Source of the DNA: Micromonospora okii
GTDB lineage: Bacteria > Actinomycetota > Actinomycetes > Mycobacteriales > Micromonosporaceae
DNA length: 64,000 nucleotides
Assembly: GCF_020884795.1 (NCBI RefSeq)
Contig: NZ_BBZF01000016.1
Location: forward strand, 42,519-106,518
Reading direction: 5' to 3'
Numbering within the stretch: the first letter of the stretch is position 1; every line of letters begins with the position of its first letter. Positions 43,651-51,152 of this stretch are shown here, piece after piece. Under the pieces are notes generated by a model. It ran no database searches. It had not been told where the DNA came from and was given only the letters and a program-made list of their open reading frames with translations. A program made the translations under genes and the position numbers.

Positions 43651-44247
43651 GTGCAACTGCCGGCAGTGCTGGGGGAGCCGATCCGGTTCGTGCTGAACTG
43701 GGGCCGCCGCTACTCGCTCTGGGTGTTCAACTTCGGGCTGGCCTGCTGCGCGATCGAGTTCATCGCCACCAGCATGGGCCGGCACGACTTCATGCGGCTC
43801 GGCGTGATCCCGTTCGCCCACGGCCCGCGCCAGGCCGACCTCATGGTGGTCTCCGGCACGGTCACCGACAAGATGGCCCCGGCGATCAAGCGGCTCTACG
43901 ACCAGATGCCCGAGCCGAAGTACGTGATCTCGTTCGGCGCCTGCTCCAACTGCGGCGGCCCGTACTGGGACTCGTACTCGGTGACCAAGGGCGTCGACCA
44001 GATCATCCCCGTGGACGTCTACGTGCCCGGCTGCCCGCCCCGCCCGGAGGCGCTGCTGCACGGCATCCTGCGCCTCCAGGAGAAGATCGCCGCCGAGCAG
44101 TCCGGCGTCGGCGGCGTCCCCCGCCCCGACCCCCTGGCCTCCCCGGCCGACGCACCCGCCCCGCCGGCCGCCGGCCGGCCGACGCGCTCGGTGGACTCGC
44201 TGACCGCCCCACCGGTCCGCCCGCCGACCACGCCCCCGACCGAGTGA
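43651..44247 (+). CDS. nuoB: NADH-quinone oxidoreductase subunit B
   Basis: 198 residues. It carries the N2 [4Fe-4S] cluster, with ligands C32 and C33 (LACCAIEF), C98 (FGACSNCGG) and C128 ([10 protein letters not shown]), all present. The last 45 residues are a Pro/Ala/Thr-rich tail not needed for the cluster. GTG start with GAGGGGG 7 nt upstream. Normally it pairs with NuoD at the quinone site and NuoA at the membrane, but neither gene is in this window. It is followed not by nuoC but by about 3.7 kb of unrelated genes. Confidence 0.95.
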   Translation: MQLPAVLGEPIRFVLNWGRRYSLWVFNFGLACCAIEFIATSMGRHDFMRLGVIPFAHGPRQADLMVVSGTVTDKMAPAIKRLYDQMPEPKYVISFGACSNCGGPYWDSYSVTKGVDQIIPVDVYVPGCPPRPEALLHGILRLQEKIAAEQSGVGGVPRPDPLASPADAPAPPAAGRPTRSVDSLTAPPVRPPTTPPTE

Positions 44248-44321
44248 GGCCCACCGCCTGACGGCACAACCCCACAGCCGGTCGCCCCCACCCGGCTACG
44301 CACCGGACGCCACCACCCATC

Positions 44322-44399
44322 CCCGCCTCGTCGATCATGGAGTTGACTCCACCCGCTCCGGCGTGTCGTTGCCGCCAACTCCATGATCGACGAGGCGGG
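44322..44399. repeat. 24-bp perfect inverted repeat behind nuoB
   Basis: The arms (44322-44345 and 44376-44399) are exact complements of 24 bp, with a 30-nt loop. The left arm ends TCGATCATGGAGTTG. It is 75 nt after the nuoB stop and probably ends that transcript. The right arm also touches the edge of the first HTH remnant. Confidence 0.85.
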
Positions 44400-44401
44400 A
44401 G

Positions 44402-44485
44402 GGTGCTGGGGGTGGGTGGCGGGTCGGGGCGAGACGGGCCAGGTGGGCTGCGACCTCCGACAGGGGCGTGATCCGACAGCGCCAT
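44402..44485 (-). pseudogene. Remnant copy of an excisionase-type HTH gene
   Basis: On the minus strand, ATGGCGCTGTCGG is followed by a 16-nt insert that repeats CTGTCGG, then AGGTCGCAGCCCACCTGG. This matches the first 40 nt of the gene at 44675-44872 (ATGGCGCTGTCGGAGGTCG and onward). The frame is broken by the insert and the copy stops at the 24-bp palindrome. It is a duplicated, decayed fragment. Confidence 0.5.
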
Positions 44486-44543
44486 GACGCGCCCGGCCGG
44501 ACGCCCCGACGGCCCCGGTGGGCACCGCCGGCTGGTAACGACC

Positions 44544-44596
44544 GAGATCTTGGTACGAACCTGCCCCCTCTGGGGGCCATTTCATACCAGGATCTC
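44544..44596. repeat. GATCTTGGTA-type palindrome, copy 2
   Basis: The left arm starts GAGATCTTGGTACGAA and the right arm ends TTCATACCAGGATCTC, with GCCCCCTCTGGGGGC in the centre. The outer and inner stems match the copy at 21535-21584. Confidence 0.8.
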
Positions 44597-44619
44597 TAGC
44601 CCGGCCTCTTCCCACCGCG

Positions 44620-44677
44620 TTGATCAAGGAGTTTCCGTCATGGACGGGCAGGTTGGCTGACGTAAACCTCTTGATCA
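44620..44677. repeat. TTGATCAAG-type palindrome, copy 2
   Basis: Arms TTGATCAAGGAGTTTCCGTC (44620 on) and TGACGTAAACCTCTTGATCA (44658-44677) correspond to copy 1 at 21353-21409. The right arm's terminal TCA is the stop codon of the HTH pseudogene. Confidence 0.8.
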
Positions 44678-44872
44678 CGGCGCTCGGTCGGCGGGCTCCT
44701 CGTCGGCCAGGTGGGGGTGGCGGCGGGTCGCGTAGGCGCGGACGTCGGTGATGTCCCAGGCGCGGCCCCACGGTCAGTGTGGCGATGGGGGTGGGAAGTC
44801 GGGGCGGTCGGCGAGGATCGCGGCTCGCTGGCGCGAGACGCCCAGGTAGGCGGCGACCTCCGACAGCGCCAT
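44675..44872 (-). pseudogene. Excisionase/MerR-like HTH gene broken by two compensating frameshifts
   Basis: From ATG 44872 it reads MALSEVAAYLGVSRQRAA, an AlpA/excisionase-type HTH, then DFPPP. A one-base loss shifts the frame, so IATLTVG is read only in the second frame; then a one-base gain in GTGGGGCC returns it to RAWDITDVRAYATRR, ending at the TGA at 44675-44677. In the original frame a TGA interrupts at 44774-44776. The combined product would be about 65 residues. Both changes are in short homopolymer runs, so sequencing error is also possible. Confidence 0.55.
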
Positions 44873-44964
44873 GACTCGCACGGCCGGATGCTCCGGCGGC
44901 ACGGGTAGGCGACCTGTCATGCGCGGGCGTCGGCCACCTGTCCACCGTCGATCCCCGAGCGTCA

Positions 44965-45132
44965 TCGCATGGTCAGCCGCCGTCCCCCTGCCCGGGCGGG
45001 GCGGTCGCCAAGCGGGAGCTGTTCGTGCTGCGCGCGGGGCTGCGTCGGCTGACCCCGGGACGAGCGTCCCGGAGGCTCGCCGCCAGGCCCGGGGCGCTCG
45101 CGGCACGCGGGTGCCGGCATGAGACGCCCTGA
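44965..45132 (+). pseudogene. Possible frameshifted small gene upstream of the 87-residue gene
   Basis: An ATG at 44965 opens MVSRRPPARAGR, but the coding-like part is in another frame (AKRELFVLRAGLRRLTPGR, ending CRHETP at the TGA 45130-45132). This ends 14 nt inside the next gene, as an overlapping gene would. No in-frame start serves it. It looks like a small gene split by one frameshift, but could be chance. Confidence 0.25.
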
Positions 45133-45382
45133 GCACCTGCCGAGCCGCCCCGCCCGGCGCTGCCGGGCGTGCGGGATCGCCTGGCCCCGCTCGCCGGCGG
45201 AGCTGCGTCTCCTCGCCGTCCACCGGAAGGGTCGCGCCGGCGTGGTGAGCCACCTCGACACGCTCGCGGCGGAGGCGGCCCGGGAGTTGGCCGAGGTCGT
45301 GCCGCCCGCGCGGCTGGCCGAGCGTTTCATCGATCGGGCACGTGCCCGGCGGGTAGCCCGCCCGGTGGCCTGCGGGCGCTAG
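45119..45382 (+). CDS. Small conserved actinobacterial protein (Cys-x2-Cys)
   Basis: 87 residues starting MRRPEHLPSRPARRCRACG, with a CRACGIAWP pair that could bind a metal, then a helical part (VVSHLDTLAAEAARELAEV, VPPARLAERFI). This belongs to a short actinobacterial family usually labelled hypothetical. It is often found beside HTH/excisionase-like genes, as here. Function unknown. It overlaps the frame ending at 45132 and is 10 nt from the DUF2252 gene downstream. Confidence 0.65.
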   Translation: MRRPEHLPSRPARRCRACGIAWPRSPAELRLLAVHRKGRAGVVSHLDTLAAEAARELAEVVPPARLAERFIDRARARRVARPVACGR

Positions 45383-45392
45383 CCTGCCGGCC

Positions 45393-46709
45393 ATGACCCA
45401 GTCCGCGGACCAACGTTCCGCCTTCATCGTCGACGTGCTCACCGAGGAGTTCGGCGCGTCGATGGCGCTCGACCCGGCGGCGTTCCGCCGCAAGTTCCGC
45501 AAGATGGCCGCCTCGCCGTTCGCCTTCTACCGGGGCAGCGCCTCGCTCTTCTACGCCGACCAGCGCGGCGACTTCGCCGACGACGCCTTCCTAAACGAGC
45601 GCACCAGCCGGGTGTGGATCCACGGCGACCTGCACGCCGAGAACTTCGGCACCTACATGAACGCCTCCGGGCAGCTCGTGTTCAACGTCAACGACTTCGA
45701 CGAGGCGTACGTCGGGCCCTTCTCCTGGGATCTGCGGCGCTTCGCCGCGAGCGTGGCCCTGCTCGGGTACGCCAAGGCGCTCTCCGACACCGCGATCGGT
45801 GACCTGGTGGCGGGCTTCGCCCGGTCGTACCTGACCGAGCTGCGGGCCATCGCGGCCGGCGGGGACGACGCCATCGGCTCGATCACCCTGGAGAACGCCG
45901 ACGGGGTGCTGCGCCGGGTGCTCCAGCAGGCCCGCCTCAACACCCGGGTCGACCTGCTCGTCGCGCAGACCACCGTGGACAACTACGAGCGCCAGTTCTC
46001 CGTCGGCGACGGGGTGTACGAGATCGACCCCGAGACCCGGGAGCGGGTCCGGGCGGCGTTCGAGGAGTACCTGGGCACCCTGCCCGAGTCGTTCGCCCGG
46101 CTGCGTCCGGTCGCCACGCGCATCAAGGACATCGTGCTGCGCAAGGGCGTGGGCATCGGCTCGGCCGGGCTGCCGTCGTACAACCTGCTGCTGGAGGGGC
46201 ACACCCAGGCGCTGGAGAACGACGTCGTCATCTACATGAAGCAGGCCCAGGTGCCGGCGGTGGCCCGGCACATCGACGACGAGCGGGTACGCGGCTACTT
46301 CCGGCACCAGGGGCACCGGACCGCCGAGTCGCAGCGGGCGTTGCAGGCGCACGCCGACCCGTGGCTGGGCTTCACCGAGCTGGACGGGGCCGGGCAGCTC
46401 GTCGCCGAGGTCTCCCCGTACGCGGCCGACCTGGACTGGGCGGACGTCAACGAGCCGGAGGAGCTGGCCGGGGTGCTGGCCGACCTGGGCCGGGCGGTGG
46501 CCCGGATGCACTCGGTGGCCGACGACGAGTCCAGCCACGACCTGGTCGACTACTCCACGGAGGAGGCGATCGTCGCGGCGGTGGAGACCGACCCCGAGGG
46601 CTTCGTCGCGGGCCTGGTGGAGTTCGCCCACGCGTACGGGCTGCGGGCCCGCGAGGACCACCAGCTCTTCGTCGACCTGTTCCGCAACGGCCGCCTGCCC
46701 GGCATCTGA
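45393..46709 (+). CDS. DUF2252 kinase-fold protein
   Basis: 438 residues of DUF2252, a family with the aminoglycoside-phosphotransferase-like fold. The catalytic-loop-like WIHGDLHAENFG and the metal-binding NVNDFDEA are intact, so it may phosphorylate a small molecule or protein. No substrate is known to me. ATG start. TAGCCT ends 8 nt before the start, suggesting a leaderless or very short-leader transcript. It lies in the block that separates nuoB from nuoC. Confidence 0.88.
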   Translation: MTQSADQRSAFIVDVLTEEFGASMALDPAAFRRKFRKMAASPFAFYRGSASLFYADQRGDFADDAFLNERTSRVWIHGDLHAENFGTYMNASGQLVFNVNDFDEAYVGPFSWDLRRFAASVALLGYAKALSDTAIGDLVAGFARSYLTELRAIAAGGDDAIGSITLENADGVLRRVLQQARLNTRVDLLVAQTTVDNYERQFSVGDGVYEIDPETRERVRAAFEEYLGTLPESFARLRPVATRIKDIVLRKGVGIGSAGLPSYNLLLEGHTQALENDVVIYMKQAQVPAVARHIDDERVRGYFRHQGHRTAESQRALQAHADPWLGFTELDGAGQLVAEVSPYAADLDWADVNEPEELAGVLADLGRAVARMHSVADDESSHDLVDYSTEEAIVAAVETDPEGFVAGLVEFAHAYGLRAREDHQLFVDLFRNGRLPGI

Positions 46710-46724
46710 CCGGCCGGCCGCCGG

Positions 46725-47780
46725 TCAGGCGGTGAAGTCCAGCACCACCTTGATGTCGTCCGAGCTGGGGGTGTACGCCTCGGCGTACGCCCCCACCGGC
46801 ACCCGGCGGGTGATCAGCGAGGCCAGCCAGCCCTGGTCGGCGTGGGCGAGGGCGTCGGCGGCCAGCTCCCAGTGCCGGCGGTTGGCGTTCACCGAGCCGA
46901 ACACGACGTTGTTCTCCAGCACCAGCTCCCGGTTGAGCGCCCCGGCGTCGAAGTCGATGGTCCGGCCGCCGCTGGACACCCCGGTCAGGCAGACGATCCC
47001 GGTGGGCCCGACCGCGCACATCGCGTCCAGCACGACCGTCGGCGCTCCCGTGCACTCCACCAGCACGTCCGGCTGAAGGTCGAGCTGCGTCACCGGCTCC
47101 GCGTGGTACGTCGCGCCGAGCGCCCGGACCAGCTCCGGCTTCGGGCCGGCGGTGGCCAGGTCGAGCACGTGCACGGCGAGCCCGCGCTGGGTGGCCAGCA
47201 GCGCCGCGAGCAGCCCGATCGGCCCCGCCCCGGTGACCAGCACCGTCCGGGGCTGCCACTCGGCGCGGGCACCGATGCGCTCGATGTGGTCCCACGCCTT
47301 CGCCACCACGCTGGTGGGCTCCAGCAGCATCCCAACCGGGGCGAGGGCCGGGTCCAGCCGGACGGCGAAGCCCGGCTCCACCCGCCACTGGTCCCGGGCG
47401 AAGCCGGGCAGCGCCTTGATGCCGTGCTCGGTGTAGCGGCCGTTGCGGCACATGTCCCACTCGCCGACCGCGCAGTTGGGGCAGGGCACCGGGTCCGGGT
47501 GCCGGACGATGCCGGCGACCAGGTCGCCGGGGCGCAGCGTGCCGGTCGGGTCCTCCACCACCCGGCCCAGCGACTCGTGCCCGAGGACCAGGGCCGTCGC
47601 GCCGGGCGGCGCCTCGCCGTACCCGCCGGAGACGATCTCGTGGTCGGTGGCGCAGATGCCGACCGCGAGCGCCTCGACCAGGATCGCGCCCTCCTCGGCG
47701 GGCGGCTCGGGATGGTCGTCGACCAGCCGCAGCGAGTTCGGGACTCCGGGGGTGACGGTCACGGCGCGCACGCCCCTCAT
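46725..47780 (-). CDS. Zinc alcohol/glucose dehydrogenase family protein
   Basis: 351 residues of the MDR family. Catalytic-zinc elements are CATDHE and LGHESLGRVVE; the structural-zinc Cys set is PCPNCAVGEWDMC. The NAD(P) Rossmann motif is VTGAGPIGLLAALL. The glucose-1-dehydrogenase branch fits best (PVPCPNCAVGEWDMC), oxidising a sugar or polyol. ATG at 47780. It points toward the DUF2252 gene and ends 15 nt from it. It sits in the first insert of the nuo locus and reads against it. Confidence 0.88.
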   Translation of the reverse strand: MRGVRAVTVTPGVPNSLRLVDDHPEPPAEEGAILVEALAVGICATDHEIVSGGYGEAPPGATALVLGHESLGRVVEDPTGTLRPGDLVAGIVRHPDPVPCPNCAVGEWDMCRNGRYTEHGIKALPGFARDQWRVEPGFAVRLDPALAPVGMLLEPTSVVAKAWDHIERIGARAEWQPRTVLVTGAGPIGLLAALLATQRGLAVHVLDLATAGPKPELVRALGATYHAEPVTQLDLQPDVLVECTGAPTVVLDAMCAVGPTGIVCLTGVSSGGRTIDFDAGALNRELVLENNVVFGSVNANRRHWELAADALAHADQGWLASLITRRVPVGAYAEAYTPSSDDIKVVLDFTA

Positions 47781-47918
47781 CGTGCCCGAGCGAGGGGCCG
47801 CCACCCGGCGGAACGCGGCATTTGCCCCGCCCGGTGGGGACGCCGGGCCGCGCGGGGACGCCGGATTCGGGCCGGCGGGCCGCCGCGTCGGGCGGGCACC
47901 GGCCCTAGGATCAGCGGC

Positions 47919-48734
47919 ATGACTCCGGAAGAGGTCGGCCAGCGGTTGGTGGCGCTGCTCGCGCCCGTCGAGGTCACCGCATCGGTCTCCGGCGGCCAGG
48001 CGCACGCGCGGGCCACCGTCGACGTACCCCCGGCGAGCTGGCGGGACGCGCTCGCCGCGGCCCGCGACGACGCCGAGCTGGGCTGCGACTTCTTCGACTG
48101 GCTCTCCGCCGTCGACCAGCTCGCCGACGGCTGCGAGGTGGTGGCCCACCTGTGGTCCACCGGCCACCGGCACGGCCTGCTGCTGCGCACCCGGGTCGGC
48201 TGGGACGCGCCGAGCGTGCCGTCGGTCGTCGACATCTACCCCGGCGCGGCCTGGCACGAGCGGGAGACGTTCGAGATGTTCGGCGTCGACTTCCCCGGGC
48301 ACGGCGAGCTGAGACCGCTGCTGCTGCCGCCGGAGTTCGAGGGGCACCCGCTGCGCAAGGAGTTCGTGCTCGCCTCCCGGGTGGCCAAGCCGTGGCCGGG
48401 AGCGAAGGAGCCGGGCGAGTCGGAGGCGGGCGGCGGTCGGCGGGCGGTGCGCCCGCCGGGCGTACCGGCTCCGGGGGAGTGGGGGACGACGCCGACGCCC
48501 GCCGGCGCGGCCGGCGTCGGCGAGGGCCCGCGCGGCGGCGTCCCCGCCCGGCCGGCCCGGGAGCGCCCGGCCCGGCCCGCCCCCGGCGAGGCCCGGGCCA
48601 CTCCGGGCGAACGTCCGGCCCTCGGCGAGGCCCGGCCCGCTGCGGGCGAACGTCCGGTACGCGGCGAACGCCCCGGCCGCCCCGCGCCGCCGGAGCGCCC
48701 GGCCGCCGCCGACGACGACGGGGGTACGGCCTGA
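47919..48734 (+). CDS. nuoC: NADH-quinone oxidoreductase subunit C with long disordered tail
   Basis: 271 residues. The first 165 are a normal 30-kDa subunit: VDIYPGAAWHERETFEMFG and the signature FEGHPLRKEF. The last 105 are Pro/Arg/Ala/Glu-rich with GEARPA and GERP repeats. It helps hold NuoB and NuoD at the membrane arm. TAGGAT about 8 nt before the ATG suggests a leaderless start. Its stop overlaps the nuoH start (TGATG), which leaves no room for nuoD between them. Confidence 0.93.
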   Translation: MTPEEVGQRLVALLAPVEVTASVSGGQAHARATVDVPPASWRDALAAARDDAELGCDFFDWLSAVDQLADGCEVVAHLWSTGHRHGLLLRTRVGWDAPSVPSVVDIYPGAAWHERETFEMFGVDFPGHGELRPLLLPPEFEGHPLRKEFVLASRVAKPWPGAKEPGESEAGGGRRAVRPPGVPAPGEWGTTPTPAGAAGVGEGPRGGVPARPARERPARPAPGEARATPGERPALGEARPAAGERPVRGERPGRPAPPERPAAADDDGGTA

Positions 48735-49696
48735 TGCCCGACTGGTTGGAGGCGGTGCTGCGGGTGGCCGGCGTGCTGGTCGCCTTCCTCGTCCTGCCGC
48801 TGGTGGTGGGGCAGACCGAGCACAAGGTGATGGCCCACATGCAGGCCCGCCTCGGGCCGATGTACGCGGGCGGCTTCCACGGCTGGGCCCAGCTCGTCGC
48901 CGACGGCGTCAAGTTCGTGCAGAAGGAGGACGTCACCCCGCGCGAGGCGGACCGGGCGGTGTTCCGGCTGGCCCCGGTGGTGGCCCTGCTGCCGTACCTG
49001 CTGGTCCTGCTGGTGATCCCGCTCGGCCCCGGCGACCTGGTCGGGCAGCGGCTCGACATCGGCCTGTTCTTCGTCCTGGCCGTGGTCGGGGTGGGCGTGC
49101 TGGCGGTGCTGATGTCGGCGTGGGCGTCGGCCAACAAGTACAGCCTGCTCGGCGGGCTGCGCGGGGCGGCCCAGCTCCTCGGCTACGAGCTGCCGCTGGT
49201 GCTGGCCGCCGCGTCGGTGGCGATGGCGGCCGGCACGCTCAGCCTGCCCGGCATCGTCGAGGCGTGGGAGCCCTGGTGGCTGCTCTGGCAGGCGCCCGCG
49301 ATGATCGTCTTCTTCGTCGCCGGGCTGGCCGAGATCCGGCGGCCCCCGTTCGACATGCCGGTGGCCGACGCCGAGCTGGTCTTCGGCTACATGACGGAGT
49401 ACACGGGGCTGCGCTTCGCGTTCTTCCTGCTCGCCGAGTACGTCGGCATCGTGGTGATCGCCGCGCTGACCACCGTGCTGTTCCTCGGCGGCTGGCAGGG
49501 CCCGTTCGCCGACGCGCACCTCGGCTGGCTCTGGACCCTGATCAAGGTCGCCGCCGTCTCGTTCGTGATCATCTGGCTCCGGGTGTCGTACCCCCGGCTG
49601 CGCGAGGACCAGCTCCAGCGCCTGTGCTGGCTGGTCCTCGTCCCGCTCTCCCTCGCCCAGCTCGTCCTGACCGCCGCCGTGCGCGTCGCGCTGTGA
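48734..49696 (+). CDS. nuoH: NADH-quinone oxidoreductase subunit H
   Basis: 320 residues, about eight membrane helices. It links the quinone chamber to the pumping arm. The motif GLAEIRRPPFDMPVADAELV differs from the usual E-x-N-R-APFDLPEAE-x-ELV: the first Glu of the PEAE stretch is Val and the second is Asp, while the third is kept. The rest (KYSLLGGLRGAAQLLGYELP, YMTEYTGLRFAFFLLAEY) is typical. It is translationally coupled to nuoC. The repeat/terminator at 49694 follows the stop directly. Confidence 0.93.
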   Translation: MPDWLEAVLRVAGVLVAFLVLPLVVGQTEHKVMAHMQARLGPMYAGGFHGWAQLVADGVKFVQKEDVTPREADRAVFRLAPVVALLPYLLVLLVIPLGPGDLVGQRLDIGLFFVLAVVGVGVLAVLMSAWASANKYSLLGGLRGAAQLLGYELPLVLAAASVAMAAGTLSLPGIVEAWEPWWLLWQAPAMIVFFVAGLAEIRRPPFDMPVADAELVFGYMTEYTGLRFAFFLLAEYVGIVVIAALTTVLFLGGWQGPFADAHLGWLWTLIKVAAVSFVIIWLRVSYPRLREDQLQRLCWLVLVPLSLAQLVLTAAVRVAL

Positions 49697-49745
49697 GGAA
49701 GGGCCCCCTGCTATCCCGAATGCGATAGCAGGGGGCCCCTCCCAA
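49694..49745. repeat. Stop-codon-abutting repeat, copy C (bidirectional terminator)
   Basis: It starts with the nuoH stop TGA: TGAGGAAGGGCCCCCTG, then CTATCCCGAATGCGATAG, then the complementary CAGGGGGCCCCTCCCAAC. Arms 49699-49712 and 49723-49736 are exact complements. It separates the convergent nuoH and S8-peptidase genes and shares its ends with copies A and B. Confidence 0.8.
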
Positions 49746-49770
49746 CACCCCGCTCGGCGGGGCGGCGCCG

Positions 49771-51018
49771 TTACGGGGCGGCGTAGAGCAGGCGGTTCGG
49801 CGAGCCGGTGCCCGGGTTGATGACCACCCCGGTGGTGGCCGCGGCGATCAGGGCGCTCTTGGCCTGCGCCATCGTGGCGGTCGGGTTCGTCTGGCGGTAG
49901 CGCGCCAGCCACCCGGTGACGTGCGGGGCCGCCATCGAGGTGCCCGACCAACCGGAGGCGACCGCCGTGTTCGAGGCGATGCCGGCGGAGGTGATGTTCA
50001 CCCCCGGGGCGAAGATGTCGACGCAGGTGCCCCAGCTGGAGAACGAGGCCCGGTTGTCCGTGCTGTCGGTCGCGGCGACCGTGATGCCCGTGGACGTGCG
50101 CGGTCCGTTCGTGCAGGCGTCGGTGTTGTAGTTGTTCGCGATGAAGACGGAGTACACGCCCGAGGTGATCAGGTTCTGCGCGGCGGTGTTCGGCGTGGTG
50201 CCGTAGCCCTGGAGGCTGAAGTTCGCCACCGAGACCGGGTCGTGGTTCGCGGCGACCCAGTCCATGCCCTCGATCAGGTCCGCCGTCCAGCCGCTGTTGT
50301 CGCACTGGAGCACCCGGACGGCCTTGATCGTCACCGCCTTGGCGACGCCGTACGTGGTGCCGCCGATGGTGCCGGCGACGTGCGTGCCGTGGCCGTGGCA
50401 GTCGTTGGTGCCGTTGCCGTCGCCGACGGCGTCGTAGACACCGCTGGCCCGCACGCCGAAGTCGACGTGGGTGGAGCGGATACCCGAGTCGAACACGTAC
50501 GCGGTGACGCCCGTGCCGGTCGAGGTGTACCCGAAGCTGTTGTTCAGCGGAAGGTTGCGCTGGTCGATGCGGTCCAGCCCCCACGACGGCGGGTTCGCCT
50601 GCGTGGCCTGCGTCGACACGTCGCCGCCCCGGACCAGGCTGTCGCGCTCGACGTACGCCACGGCGGGATCGGCGCGGACCGCGGCGAGGGCGGCCGGGGA
50701 GAGCCGGGCGGCGTACCCTTCGAGGACCTGCGAGTAGCGGGCCAGCACGGTGCCGCCGGCCTGCTCGGCACGGTCGGCCGCCCGCGCGGCGCGGGCGCCG
50801 CGCGCCGCCCGGTCGGTGCCGGCCGGGGTGTCGGAGAGCACCACGATGTACCGGTCCTGCGCGGCCTCCGGGCCACCGGCCCGCAGCGGTGCGGGCGCGT
50901 CGCGGCCCGGTGCCGCCGCCACCGAAGCCGCCGGTGCTCCGATGGCGGCGACGAGCGCACCCGTGATCATGCCGGCGAGCGCGCCGACGCGTACCGTCCT
51001 GCCACCTGGCTTGCGCAA
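49771..51018 (-). CDS. Secreted subtilisin-like S8 serine peptidase
   Basis: 415 residues: a signal sequence ([21 protein letters not shown]), an inhibitor_I9 propeptide (about 50-125, [11 protein letters not shown]), then the S8 domain. The catalytic residues are D in YVFDSGI, H in [11 protein letters not shown] and S in [10 protein letters not shown], and the oxyanion Asn is in IANNYN. It has Cys residues in the catalytic domain, as in proteinase-K-like members. Start TTG at 51018, with GGAGGAGG 7 nt upstream. It reads against the nuo genes and lies in the second insert of that locus. Confidence 0.93.
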   Translation of the reverse strand: MRKPGGRTVRVGALAGMITGALVAAIGAPAASVAAAPGRDAPAPLRAGGPEAAQDRYIVVLSDTPAGTDRAARGARAARAADRAEQAGGTVLARYSQVLEGYAARLSPAALAAVRADPAVAYVERDSLVRGGDVSTQATQANPPSWGLDRIDQRNLPLNNSFGYTSTGTGVTAYVFDSGIRSTHVDFGVRASGVYDAVGDGNGTNDCHGHGTHVAGTIGGTTYGVAKAVTIKAVRVLQCDNSGWTADLIEGMDWVAANHDPVSVANFSLQGYGTTPNTAAQNLITSGVYSVFIANNYNTDACTNGPRTSTGITVAATDSTDNRASFSSWGTCVDIFAPGVNITSAGIASNTAVASGWSGTSMAAPHVTGWLARYRQTNPTATMAQAKSALIAAATTGVVINPGTGSPNRLLYAAP

Positions 51019-51152
51019 GGTCGGACCTCCTCCGTTGTGGACGACATGAGCCCGGCGCCGGCCGAGGGACCGGCGCCGAACACGCCCACAATTCGATCAG
51101 TTTGGATCGAGAGGTGCCATAACCAACGGAGGTAGTCGATTCGCGCCGGAGG

